Positions 18,500-26,921 of a DNA stretch of 64,000 nucleotides are shown here, piece after piece (the first letter of the stretch is position 1; the number at the start of each line of letters is the position of its first letter). The stretch spans positions 1 through 64,000 of the forward strand of contig JAKADA010000002.1 in NCBI GenBank assembly GCA_021820975.1. Reading direction: 5' to 3'. The translations under genes and the position numbers were made by a program. The stretch is from Bacillota bacterium (lineage in GTDB: Bacteria; Bacillota; Bacilli; Alicyclobacillales; SLC66). The notes under the pieces were generated by a model that made no database searches, was not told the DNA's origin, and worked only from the letters and a program-made list of their open reading frames with translations.

Positions 18500-19594
18500 G
18501 TGAATCAGTCAAGTGGTGAGATTGTCGATGAGATTCTGTCTGTGGCCTGTTTAGTAGGTGCATCGGACATTCACTTCAATCCAGTGAGTGATGAGTTTTC
18601 TGTACTATTTCGTCTTCATGGTCGCCTGCTTCAAGCTAGTGAGGCTGAACCATCTTTACCGCAAACTGTTTCAAAAGCTGCTGTTCAGCGCCTGAAAGTT
18701 TTAGCCAAACTCAATCTTGGTGAACAAAGAAAGCCACAAGATGGGCAACTGGTTATGAAGTTAGCTGATGGAACTTGTGATTTACGTATCAACGTCATGC
18801 CTACTGTTCAAGGTGAAAGACTCGCTGCACGGATAACATCTCGTCATGCCCTATCAGATAGCATAGCTAGTCTTGGCATGACCGAGCAACAGCAAGAACA
18901 GGTGCAGACCGTACTACATGAACAGAGTGGACTAATTGTGGTTGCTGGAAAAATCGGATCTGGTAAAAGTACAACGATGCACGCGATGCTACGCCAAAAA
19001 AGTAAAGAAGGTGCCTCAGTTCTTTCGATAGAAGACCCGGTAGAAAGGTATGAAGACTCATTTGCACAGATTCAGGTAGATGAGCGACAGGGTTTTACAT
19101 TTTCAGCCTGTTTACGTTCGGCTTTAAGGCAGGATCCCGATGTTTTGATGGTGGGCGAGATTCGTGATGAAATTACAGCTGCAATTGCTGTGCGCGCTGG
19201 TATGATCGGGCATTTGATCATGACATCCTTGCATGCTGATCATCCAGCTCTTGTGATTTCACGCTTGCTTGACTTTGGTATTCGCCCGCATTTTATTGAG
19301 ACGGCTTTGCGTCTGATTATATGGCAGAGACTACGCCCCATTTATTGTGAATCTTGTGGTGGTAAAGGGTGTTCAAAGTGTCATCAGCTTGGGGTACTTG
19401 GGCGACAAGCGGAGTTTCAAGTGATGACAAAGCAAGCTTTGCAAACTTTGTTTTTTGGCATGCAGATGCATGCTGAGTCAGTCCCGACGGGTGGGAGGGA
19501 TGAAGGATTTGGTCCGATTTACGGTGAAGCCGAAACGACGCGATATGGAGTATTTTCTGAGCGATTTGAGCGACCTTTTACAAGCAGGAATTGA
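18500..19594 (+). CDS. comGA: ComGA-type secretion ATPase of competence pseudopilus
   Basis: This 364-residue GspE/PilB-family ATPase has Walker A GKIGSGKSTT (about 150-159), a Walker B DPDVLMVGEIRD and a tetracysteine zinc motif C-x2-C-x4-C-x2-C (YCESCGGKGCSKCHQ). It lacks the N-terminal MshEN domain of PilB, as ComGA does. It would power assembly of the DNA-uptake pseudopilus from the cytoplasmic side. The GTG at 18500 is preferred because AAAGGAG abuts the ATG at 18491. Its last 95 bases overlap comGB. I saw no ComK box (AAAA-N5-TTTT) just upstream. Confidence 0.9.
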   Translation: MNQSSGEIVDEILSVACLVGASDIHFNPVSDEFSVLFRLHGRLLQASEAEPSLPQTVSKAAVQRLKVLAKLNLGEQRKPQDGQLVMKLADGTCDLRINVMPTVQGERLAARITSRHALSDSIASLGMTEQQQEQVQTVLHEQSGLIVVAGKIGSGKSTTMHAMLRQKSKEGASVLSIEDPVERYEDSFAQIQVDERQGFTFSACLRSALRQDPDVLMVGEIRDEITAAIAVRAGMIGHLIMTSLHADHPALVISRLLDFGIRPHFIETALRLIIWQRLRPIYCESCGGKGCSKCHQLGVLGRQAEFQVMTKQALQTLFFGMQMHAESVPTGGRDEGFGPIYGEAETTRYGVFSERFERPFTSRN

Positions 19595-20540
19595 TATCGA
19601 TGCTGCGCTTTGTGCATTGTCGTCGCGAGCGATCAAGCGTGGATCGTTTGCCAATGTGCTAAGGGAGCGAGTACGGCAGGGACAATCACTTGCAAGTGGT
19701 TTTTCCGTGTTGTCTTTCCCAGATATCATTGTACGTATATTGCGTCTTGGTGAGTGGACGGGGGATTTGTCCCATGCGTTAACAAAGGCCGCTCATTATC
19801 TTGAGATAAAACGCCTTCGACGCGAACGATTAGTACGCGTATTATCCTATCCTATGGTACTTACGATTTTTTGTTTTGCAGTAACACAACTTCTTGCGTC
19901 TGTTGTATTGCCTGAGTTTTACCATATGTACGAATCGCTAGGTGTGCCTTTGTCAAAGTCAACAGAGCTTTTGTTTTATCTAGGGCGCGTAATTGCCTGG
20001 GGCTTACCGCGTATGCTGATTGCCTTGATCGTACTCTGTATCGTTTTTGTAGTACTTTATCGAAGTAAAAGAGCAAAGATGATTCAACTACCTTTTTCAC
20101 ATGGTCCACTTATGCGTTGGTTCACGTTACTCCAAGCAAAACAAAGTATGGAGGTATTAGCATTTTTACTTCAGGGTGGATTGGATTTGCTCACATCGTT
20201 AACGTATATGGCTGAGATGAACTCTGCAGGTTTAGCAAGTGAGTGGAGTCTTGTGGTTCATGACGTTTCGTTGGGAATGTCGTTATCCGAGGTTCTTAAA
20301 GATCGCACAGCATTACCACAACTTATTATCGATACCCTGGAGATGGCGGAAAAAACAGGTGATTTACCCGGGAGTGCGCACCGCTTATCTAGTTATTACA
20401 CGCGCACCGTTGATCAAAAAACAGAACGCTTTTTTCACCTTTTAGAACCTGTGTCGACAGCTATCTTAGGCTTGATTATCGGCTTTGCCACGTTGTTATT
20501 TATGTTACCGATGATGAACTTAATTCGGCAACTAAGCTAG
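19500..20540 (+). CDS. comGB: ComGB-type pilus assembly membrane protein
   Basis: This 346-residue GspF/PilC-family protein has two repeated T2SSF cytoplasmic domains, each ahead of hydrophobic segments (about 120-145, 175-195 and 320-342). It is the inner membrane platform for pseudopilus assembly. The N-terminal SDLLQAGIDIDAAL and VLAFLLQGGLDLLTSL segments are the family repeats. The start is placed at the ATG after GGGAGGG, though a TTG at 19506 has better spacing. It overlaps comGA by about 95 bases in another frame. Confidence 0.9.
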   Translation: MKDLVRFTVKPKRRDMEYFLSDLSDLLQAGIDIDAALCALSSRAIKRGSFANVLRERVRQGQSLASGFSVLSFPDIIVRILRLGEWTGDLSHALTKAAHYLEIKRLRRERLVRVLSYPMVLTIFCFAVTQLLASVVLPEFYHMYESLGVPLSKSTELLFYLGRVIAWGLPRMLIALIVLCIVFVVLYRSKRAKMIQLPFSHGPLMRWFTLLQAKQSMEVLAFLLQGGLDLLTSLTYMAEMNSAGLASEWSLVVHDVSLGMSLSEVLKDRTALPQLIIDTLEMAEKTGDLPGSAHRLSSYYTRTVDQKTERFFHLLEPVSTAILGLIIGFATLLFMLPMMNLIRQLS

Positions 20541-20568
20541 TTACTATGTCTGCCTAAAGGTGGTCATT

Positions 20569-20943
20569 ATGCGTATCCGAAAAATTGAACGAAAATCGGA
20601 ACATGGTTTCACTTTAATTGAAATGGTAGTTGCTCTTTTTATTGTATCGGTCATGATGGCCGTAGCTATACCCAATTTACAGGTAGCAGGAGTCAATGCT
20701 GCACGTACGGGTTGTGAAGCTAATCAACGCATGGTTCATGCTGCTCTTACGGAATATTATCTCGATCATCATGGTTACCCATCAGATAGCACAACAGAAG
20801 CTATCGTTGCAGATCTGAAACAAAATGGCTACTTAGACAGTACACCTACTTGTGCTTCAGGTGGCACTTATACGATTACGATAGCTCCAGATGGCTTATC
20901 CGCCACTGTTTCCTGCAGTTCGCATGGTGAGTTGGGTCAATGA
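20569..20943 (+). CDS. comGC: ComGC-type major pseudopilin
   Basis: This 124-residue prepilin has a basic leader ending at Gly13, then FTLIEMVVALF with the conserved Glu at +5 of the mature chain and a hydrophobic helix of about 20 residues. It is the expected main subunit of the competence pseudopilus and would be cut and methylated by a ComC peptidase that is not in the window. Mature chain cysteines (GCEAN, PTCAS, VSCSS) could form disulfides. The ATG at 20569 follows AAAGGTGG and is preferred over GTG 20560. Confidence 0.92.
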   Translation: MRIRKIERKSEHGFTLIEMVVALFIVSVMMAVAIPNLQVAGVNAARTGCEANQRMVHAALTEYYLDHHGYPSDSTTEAIVADLKQNGYLDSTPTCASGGTYTITIAPDGLSATVSCSSHGELGQ

Positions 20944-21422
20944 TAAAAAAAGATTGTGCAGGATTTACTCTTCTTGAATCGATGATCTCTTTATGGATTG
21001 TCAGTATCGTACTTGTCATCGTTCTTCCTGATTTTGTGGCTAGTTTTGACCGAGCGCAACTACGACTGACGACGCAACAAGTTGTCTCTCAATTGTGTTT
21101 ACAACAGATGAAAGCGATTCAATGGCAAAGGTATGAAGAAGTTCGATTTGAACCGTACGGATTGTATTACCAATTATATGATCCGATACTCGGAATTGGG
21201 CCTCGACTTCCATTTACTGGGCGTACGGAATATTTTGAAGGCTATCTCCATTTGCCACTTACGACGATTCGCTACGATGCTCGTGGTTTTGTCAATCAAA
21301 GTGGACAAGCTGCGTTTGTGTCACCTGAAGGTGATATTCAAAATATCGTGATTTATCTTCAATATGGCGGATTGCGCCTATTGCCTCACATGATCACAGG
21401 TGCACTGCCGTCAGGAACTTGA
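20940..21422 (+). CDS. comGD: ComGD-type minor pseudopilin
   Basis: This 160-residue prepilin has a short leader ending at Gly8, then FTLLESMISLWIV with Glu at +5 and a hydrophobic helix. Position after comGC and size support ComGD, a minor pseudopilin needed for DNA binding. The start overlaps the comGC stop (ATGA). The mature domain is poorly conserved, as usual in this group. Confidence 0.85.
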   Translation: MIKKDCAGFTLLESMISLWIVSIVLVIVLPDFVASFDRAQLRLTTQQVVSQLCLQQMKAIQWQRYEEVRFEPYGLYYQLYDPILGIGPRLPFTGRTEYFEGYLHLPLTTIRYDARGFVNQSGQAAFVSPEGDIQNIVIYLQYGGLRLLPHMITGALPSGT

Positions 21423-21435
21423 GGTGATGATCGAA

Positions 21436-21783
21436 ATGAATCTTATGGAGTCTGTCATAGCGGTATGCATCATGGGCATTTTACTAAGCGTATTTTGTGC
21501 CGTAGATGCTTTTGCGCTGTCACGGTTGCAGTTTGCTGATGCAAAACAAACAGCACTCATGATAACGCAAGGGGTCATGGAGACGGATGCACGATTATTG
21601 GCCATAGGTATCCTGCCAGAGCAAGAAACGAACAAAGAGGAGCAAGGTGTTGTATATTCCATAGTTTCACGTTTTTCTGAGATTGTACCCGGGTTGCGTG
21701 ATGTTCAAGTTACCGTGACCTACTCGATTCTTGGTCATTCAGAATCTTTTTGGTTACATACCCGTGAAATCACATCATTGTAG
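21436..21783 (+). CDS. ComGE-like pseudopilin without a visible leader peptide
   Basis: This 115-residue protein sits at the comGE position and begins MNLMESVIAVC, followed by a pilin-like hydrophobic helix. The glutamate is at residue 5 and the start would match a prepilin that has already lost its leader; no G-F cleavage site precedes it. An alternative ATG at 21427 adds only MIE. A GAGGTG site nine bases before 21436 supports this start. Whether it is a functional minor pseudopilin is inference from order. Confidence 0.7.
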   Translation: MNLMESVIAVCIMGILLSVFCAVDAFALSRLQFADAKQTALMITQGVMETDARLLAIGILPEQETNKEEQGVVYSIVSRFSEIVPGLRDVQVTVTYSILGHSESFWLHTREITSL

Positions 21784-22249
21784 TTTTCATAGTAAAGAAC
21801 AATGTGGTTTTTCCCTTGTAGAAACACTTATTGCCATGGGTATTACCATGATTGTTTTGATGACTTGTCTCTCTTTGTTATTCATGAATGTAAGAACAGA
21901 TCAACAGGCAATAGCATCCTTAATAACACAGCACGACAATTTTTTATTTCAGGAAGCATTGCGACGAGATCTACACAGTGCGGTAGGGATTAGTACGAAT
22001 GGTTCGACGTTGTTTATTACGCAAGACAACGGCACCGTGTATGACTACCGTTTTAATCCTTCATCTGGGTTTGTATATAAATCGGTGGATGGCAGCGGAA
22101 CAGCCATACTAGCGACAAGTGTGACAAAAGTACAGTATACCATCTTGCCGCATATTGGAGTTACAGTTGAGGTGTATTTTAGCCATGAGGGGTTTACATC
22201 CAATGATGAATGGTCAGCAGCTTTTTTGGAAGGAAGGCCAAAGTTGTGA
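21764..22249 (+). CDS. comGF: ComGF-like minor pseudopilin
   Basis: This protein of about 161 residues has a leader ending at Gly15 (EQCG), then FSLVETLIAMG with Glu at +5 and a hydrophobic helix, and a beta-rich mature domain of ComGF type (DLHSAVGIS, ITQDNGTVYDYRF). The start is uncertain: no clear ribosome site precedes GTG 21764, and the frame is open to a TTG at 21731. It overlaps the comGE end by at least 20 bases, so translation is probably coupled. Confidence 0.78.
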   Translation: MKSHHCSFHSKEQCGFSLVETLIAMGITMIVLMTCLSLLFMNVRTDQQAIASLITQHDNFLFQEALRRDLHSAVGISTNGSTLFITQDNGTVYDYRFNPSSGFVYKSVDGSGTAILATSVTKVQYTILPHIGVTVEVYFSHEGFTSNDEWSAAFLEGRPKL

Positions 22250-22613
22250 GGGAATTGCTTTGCCATCAACAGTCATGATACTGGCCATTGTTTCCGTGTT
22301 ATCTCTTGCACTAACGACAGTGTCACACACAACTTGGGAGGTAGTTTCGCGACAAGAAGCTAGTGAAGAAGCAAAGGATCTTGCGCGAGCTGGACTTGAA
22401 ACGGCTTTGTATGACGCACTTCATGGCTATGTACATGATAGCCCTCACGAGGAACTCGCTGGGGGCAGTTTTTCTTACACGATGGTACAAGAAAGTTTAT
22501 CAAGCGTAAGGCTGTCTGTCTATGCTTATAGTAACGATGATGCCACAGCAACTGTGCAAGCGTTGGCTGATACAAAAACTGGGCAGTTATCGCAAGTTAC
22601 TGAAAATCCTTGA
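22203..22613 (+). CDS. comGG: ComGG-like protein, last gene of the comG operon
   Basis: This protein of about 136 residues has a leader ending in EG (Gly17) followed by IALPSTVMILAIVSVL. A proline at +4 and no glutamate at +5 is the pattern I recall for B. subtilis ComGG. A hydrophobic helix and a polar C-terminal domain follow. GAGGGG lies ten bases before the ATG. The gene overlaps comGF by 47 bases. Assignment rests mainly on position and on the N-terminal pattern. Confidence 0.7.
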   Translation: MMNGQQLFWKEGQSCEGIALPSTVMILAIVSVLSLALTTVSHTTWEVVSRQEASEEAKDLARAGLETALYDALHGYVHDSPHEELAGGSFSYTMVQESLSSVRLSVYAYSNDDATATVQALADTKTGQLSQVTENP

Positions 22614-22686
22614 GTAGGTGCTTCGAGGAAGGTGAATGTGTTAAAGTAGGGTGTGAGCATCAGTCCTCGGGTGAGGTGGCTGTGGC

Positions 22687-23220
22687 GTGATTGCATTGAT
22701 TGGTTTTACGGGTACGGGGAAGTCTACGATAGGAAGATTACTGGCTACATCGTATGGATTTATCTGTTTTGATGTTGATGCTCTCGTGGAACAGCAAGTT
22801 GGTTGCACGGTACGTGAACTATTTGCAACAAAGGGAGAAGCTACCTTTCGTCAACTTGAGAGCGATGTGATTCACCATGTTATTAATACATGCACAGCAA
22901 GGCAAGCCGTTTTGGTGACGGGTGCTGGTGCTGTTCTATCGAAGGATAATAGGGAATACCTTGATCGACATTGTTTTACCGTGCATATCGATACACCTCT
23001 TGAACTTGTGATGGCACGCTTAGCGACCGATCAGCAACGACCTTTACTTCAAGGTGCAGACCGCGCGCAAGCAATAGATCGAACCCAAGTGATTGAGAGT
23101 TTGTATCAAGCTCGAAAAGATCTGTACACGTTCGCTCATGAGAAAATTTGTGCGACCGAAGCTCGATTGGCCGTGACATCGATTTTGGCTAAGCGAATGC
23201 GGAAAGAAGGAAAGAGATAG
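22687..23220 (+). CDS. aroK: Shikimate kinase
   Basis: This 177-residue P-loop kinase has Walker A GFTGTGKST, the substrate-binding DVDALVE segment and the GAGAV loop in the place of the usual GGG. It phosphorylates shikimate with ATP in the aromatic amino acid pathway. GTG start with GAGGTGG eight bases upstream. It is followed by asnB with the stop and start sharing one base, so the two are probably cotranscribed. The 73 bases before it show no clear terminator for comG. Confidence 0.93.
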   Translation: MIALIGFTGTGKSTIGRLLATSYGFICFDVDALVEQQVGCTVRELFATKGEATFRQLESDVIHHVINTCTARQAVLVTGAGAVLSKDNREYLDRHCFTVHIDTPLELVMARLATDQQRPLLQGADRAQAIDRTQVIESLYQARKDLYTFAHEKICATEARLAVTSILAKRMRKEGKR

Positions 23221-25130
23221 TGTGTGGAATTGTAGGCCTCTTGGATCGTTCCGGAGGCACAGGAAATACTGATGTGCTACAAGCCATGTCAGCCGCCATC
23301 ATCCACCGTGGACCGGATGATGAGGGTTATTTTATGGATGGTCCAGTCAGTCTTGGTTTTCGTCGTTTGGCGATTATTGATTTGTCGTTAGGCCATCAAC
23401 CGCTTGCGAATGAAGAAGAAACAGTTTGGATTGTATTTAATGGAGAAATTTATAATTATCAAGTATTGCGTGACATGTTGCGTGGTTATGGCCATATCTT
23501 TAAAACAGACTCAGATACGGAAGTAATCGTTCATTTGTACGAACAATTTGGGGAAGATTGTGTTAAACACCTACGTGGCATGTTTGCTTTTGCTATTTGG
23601 GATGCGAAAAAGGAGCAGTTATTTCTTGCCCGCGACCTTTTTGGCATTAAACCACTGTATTATACGGTGGCTGAAAATACTTTTGCGTTTGCATCAGAAA
23701 TTAAGGGGTTAATGCCAGTTCCAGGGGTAACGCGAGAAATTGATCGCGAATCATTTTGGCATTACCTCACGTTTCAGTATGTGCCAGAACCACGTACGAT
23801 GTTTGCTGATATTAGTAAATTGCCACCTGCTCATTACATGATTGTTAAGGACAAGCAAATGATACGCAAGCGTTATTATCAACTGCAATTCGATCCTGTG
23901 GAGCGTCCGATCGAGTACTATATAAAAGGTACAGCAGAGCGTTTGCGCGAATCCGTTCGGGCGCACATGGTTAGCGATGTACCGAGAGGTGCGTTTTTAT
24001 CTTCTGGAGTAGATTCTAGTGCTATTGTCGCCCTTTTACGGGAACTTGAGGATGTACAGACATTTACTGTTGGGTTTGAGGGTGCAGGTGGTCAAAGTGA
24101 GATTGCGTATGCAAAAGAAACTGCTCGCTTACTAAAAACGCAACATCATGACACCATAATTAGTGCAAAAACGTATTTAGATGCGTTGCCAAACCTTGTT
24201 TATCATCAAGATGAACCTGTGGCAGATCCGTCAGCGATAGCATTGCATTTTGTCGCAGAATTAGCCAGTCCTCATGTTACGGTTGTCTTATCTGGCGAGG
24301 GTGCAGATGAGATTTTTGGTGGCTATACGATATATCGAGAACCGCTGTCTCTTCATATGTTTGATTTCTTACCGCCTAGTATGCGTAAAGCATTGGGGGA
24401 TGTCGCCCAAATGTTCCCTGCTGGTATGAAGGGACGAAGTTTTTTAATGCGCGGTTCAAAACCTGTTGAAGAACGTTTTTTTGGTAATGCCTATCTCTAT
24501 AATGAAAAGGAAAAACGCGCTTTTGTTAGACAGGCCAAATCGTTATCATCACTTGATGTAACGAAACCATTTTACGATCAAGTTGCAAACACAGATGACG
24601 TGACAAAAATGCAATACGTTGATTTGCATACTTGGCTGCCTGGCGACATTTTAATGAAGGCAGACAAGATGACGATGAAAAACAGCCTTGAGTTACGTGT
24701 GCCTTTTCTAGACAAGGAAGTCTTTGAGTTTGCTGCACAAATTCCCGCTCGTTATCGCTTAATGCAAGGTACGACAAAATATGTACTACGTGAGGCCGTA
24801 CGCGATATTTTACCTAAAGAAGTAGCTGAACGTAAAAAATTAGGATTTCCTGTACCTACACGCACCTGGCTTCGAAATGAGCACTACACGTTTGTTCATG
24901 ACTTGATTGCATCGAGTCAACTTGATGATTTATTTGATAAAGACTATGTGCTTACTATGTTGGAAGAACATCGTCAAGGTGTGAGGGATCATGCTCGTAA
25001 AATCTGGGCGATCGTTATCTTCTTATTATGGCATCAAATCTATGTGGAACAGTCTCGCGTTTTTGTATCGCAAGAAACACCGTTTATTGCCATGAGAAGG
25101 AAAAAGATGTTTGCGGAGACGTTAGTATGA
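23220..25130 (+). CDS. asnB: Asparagine synthetase (glutamine-hydrolysing)
   Basis: This 636-residue enzyme has an N-terminal class II glutamine amidotransferase domain with the catalytic Cys2 (M-C-G-I-V) and a C-terminal ATP-pyrophosphatase synthetase domain with the SSGVDSSAIVAL loop at about 260. It makes asparagine from aspartate, ATP and glutamine. GTG start overlaps the aroK stop by one base; GGAAAGAAGGAAAG precedes it. Paralogues act in biosynthesis, cell wall amidation or sporulation (AsnO); sequence alone does not choose between them. It overlaps the next gene by four bases. Confidence 0.93.
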   Translation: MCGIVGLLDRSGGTGNTDVLQAMSAAIIHRGPDDEGYFMDGPVSLGFRRLAIIDLSLGHQPLANEEETVWIVFNGEIYNYQVLRDMLRGYGHIFKTDSDTEVIVHLYEQFGEDCVKHLRGMFAFAIWDAKKEQLFLARDLFGIKPLYYTVAENTFAFASEIKGLMPVPGVTREIDRESFWHYLTFQYVPEPRTMFADISKLPPAHYMIVKDKQMIRKRYYQLQFDPVERPIEYYIKGTAERLRESVRAHMVSDVPRGAFLSSGVDSSAIVALLRELEDVQTFTVGFEGAGGQSEIAYAKETARLLKTQHHDTIISAKTYLDALPNLVYHQDEPVADPSAIALHFVAELASPHVTVVLSGEGADEIFGGYTIYREPLSLHMFDFLPPSMRKALGDVAQMFPAGMKGRSFLMRGSKPVEERFFGNAYLYNEKEKRAFVRQAKSLSSLDVTKPFYDQVANTDDVTKMQYVDLHTWLPGDILMKADKMTMKNSLELRVPFLDKEVFEFAAQIPARYRLMQGTTKYVLREAVRDILPKEVAERKKLGFPVPTRTWLRNEHYTFVHDLIASSQLDDLFDKDYVLTMLEEHRQGVRDHARKIWAIVIFLLWHQIYVEQSRVFVSQETPFIAMRRKKMFAETLV

Positions 25131-26059
25131 CATGGGATAAACTTGGCGATTTGTTGGATAAAAAGCGTGAAGGTCGTAAGACATCAACCATATCGCCTAG
25201 TCAATGGCGCAAAACTCTTCCTCAATTAGCCATATTGGATGTGGATGACCACGCTATTCAACAAGCTGAGCCGATACTGTTGGATCAATTGGCGCAAGAA
25301 CGAATTTGTACCAATTGTTCCGGTTATAAGGCTTGTGGCAAGTTGGGTGATGCCAAGGGAATGTACGATTATCTATCGGAGTACCACGGAAATATCATTG
25401 TGAAAACGTCTCATTGCAAACCTTATCTGGACTATCTCGCTGTAAAAAAAGCTGCTCGGTTTCAAGCCTATACACAAAGAAGTCCTTACGATAAACAAAT
25501 GACGTTTGTCACGTTTCCCGACGTGCAAAAGCATAAGAAACCGCAAATGTATCAAGCTGCAGAGAGTTTGGCCAATACGTATCAAGCTGGTCACGCCCAT
25601 AAGGGACTCTACATTTTTGGACAAGCGGGTGTAGGTAAAACGCATCTGCTGCATGCTATGATTAATCGTTTGGAGGAGCGAGCTGTTCCATGTATCTTTG
25701 TGCAAGCGGAAGCATTATTTGATCGATTGCGTAGCATGATTGGTGATTCTCAGGATATTGAACCGATGCTCGATGCATTCTCGACAGTTCCTGTTCTAGC
25801 TATCGATGAGATCGGACAAGAGCGTGCTAACGCTTTTACTCTTGAAAAAATGTTTCGTATCATTAATCATCGTTTTTCTGCGAAATTGCCAACTCTTTTT
25901 GCAAGTAACTTTGCGCCACCCGATCTGTATAAAAGTGTATCGCAAGATTTGTTAGGTGTGACTGATCCTCTAAAAAGCCGCATCATAGGTATGAGTCAGG
26001 TAGCCTACCTAGAAGGCGATGATTACCGGATAGCGACTATGGAATTTTTGGACGCATAG
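25127..26059 (+). CDS. DnaI-like helicase loader (AAA+ ATPase)
   Basis: This 310-residue protein resembles DnaI, the loader that delivers replicative helicase DnaC in Bacillus. The N-terminal half has a cysteine/histidine zinc-like cluster (CTNCSGYKACG, later YHG and SHCKPY), and the C-terminal AAA+ domain has Walker A GQAGVGKTH, Walker B VLAIDEIG and an SNFAPP sensor 1. Length equals B. subtilis DnaI (311). The start overlaps the asnB stop (ATGA). DnaI is normally paired with dnaB; here the partner is asnB, which is unusual. Whether it is the only DnaI in the genome or a paralogue cannot be told. Confidence 0.78.
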   Translation: MTWDKLGDLLDKKREGRKTSTISPSQWRKTLPQLAILDVDDHAIQQAEPILLDQLAQERICTNCSGYKACGKLGDAKGMYDYLSEYHGNIIVKTSHCKPYLDYLAVKKAARFQAYTQRSPYDKQMTFVTFPDVQKHKKPQMYQAAESLANTYQAGHAHKGLYIFGQAGVGKTHLLHAMINRLEERAVPCIFVQAEALFDRLRSMIGDSQDIEPMLDAFSTVPVLAIDEIGQERANAFTLEKMFRIINHRFSAKLPTLFASNFAPPDLYKSVSQDLLGVTDPLKSRIIGMSQVAYLEGDDYRIATMEFLDA

Positions 26060-26079
26060 CACACGTAGTATCTGTAATT

Positions 26080-26120
26080 CTCATTTACCTGTCACGCGGC
26101 TTTTGTGCCAGGTAAATGAG
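26080..26120. terminator. Hairpin between convergent DnaI-like gene and yqhG
   Basis: A perfect 12-bp stem (CTCATTTACCTG with CAGGTAAATGAG) encloses a 17-base loop whose ends can add three more pairs. It overlaps the last codons of yqhG and has no T tract on either side, so its role as terminator is uncertain. Confidence 0.4.
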
Positions 26121-26921
26121 TGCCATTTGGGTGAGCCTTACTTCTACTTTTGGCTCTGTTCGCCATATGATCTCTGCTTTACGAAGTTCGCGTTCGGCTG
26201 CATAGCTTGCGATTTGCTCAGCATCAAGATTACTCGTGGCAAGTACGCTATCGTAGTAAACATCAAGCCGTTTGAGTTCGCTGTTGAGACGATTTCTAGC
26301 CTCTTTCGCCCAAGAATGATCGCGAGCTTGTACATCGAGTTCAATACATTGATTAACGATGTGAAATAATTGATCCATATTGATGGCAATGGGTAGGACC
26401 TGGGCAGCAGTTGGTCTTTCATCGCGTAAATCACGCTGGAAAAGATCATCCATAACATTACCGTATATCTGGAAATCTCGAAGATCAATGGCATACGACT
26501 CAAGAAAATCTTGGCGGAGATCGGAGATGAAGGATATCTTTGCTATAAATAAAGCGAAAGGTGATAATATTTGTGCCTGTTCATAGGCTGCTGCAAACAT
26601 ACCTCGCGTTTTGGCACTTTGTAAGATACGTTGCATACGATAACAACCAGGTGTGATCATTTCCGGTTTTGGGTTCTCGGGATCTTTTGGTTGTACATCA
26701 GATCCTTCAAACACAAGATGCAATACAGTATTTGGCGGCATTTCATTCATTGCATCGATCCACATCCAATAAAATGGGCGATCTGTAAGTTCTTTATCAA
26801 CATCTCGAGGTAATTCTACGTTTATGGTGGAGGTAACACTCGGTAATATCGTTGCACCTACATGCTTAAAATAACGATAGCAAAAGTCGTATAAATTGTT
26901 GTGCTGTACGGTTTCTGTCAT
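26085..26921 (-). CDS. yqhG: YqhG family protein of unknown function
   Basis: This 278-residue soluble protein matches YqhG in length and in its place between the yqhH helicase and the gcv operon. Visible landmarks are LYDFCYRYF near the start, INVELPRDVDKELTDRPFYWMWID at about 35-57 and a C-terminal helical region with paired E-R/E-L. I know of no established function. It starts four bases inside the yqhH stop, so the two form one transcript and are likely to work together, perhaps as a helicase accessory. Confidence 0.85.
   Translation of the reverse strand: MTETVQHNNLYDFCYRYFKHVGATILPSVTSTINVELPRDVDKELTDRPFYWMWIDAMNEMPPNTVLHLVFEGSDVQPKDPENPKPEMITPGCYRMQRILQSAKTRGMFAAAYEQAQILSPFALFIAKISFISDLRQDFLESYAIDLRDFQIYGNVMDDLFQRDLRDERPTAAQVLPIAINMDQLFHIVNQCIELDVQARDHSWAKEARNRLNSELKRLDVYYDSVLATSNLDAEQIASYAAERELRKAEIIWRTEPKVEVRLTQMALIYLAQKPRDR

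Noticed and set aside
19455-19594. Possible frameshift joining comGA and comGB
   Set aside because: Both proteins are complete relative to their families; the overlap is unusual but does not truncate a domain.
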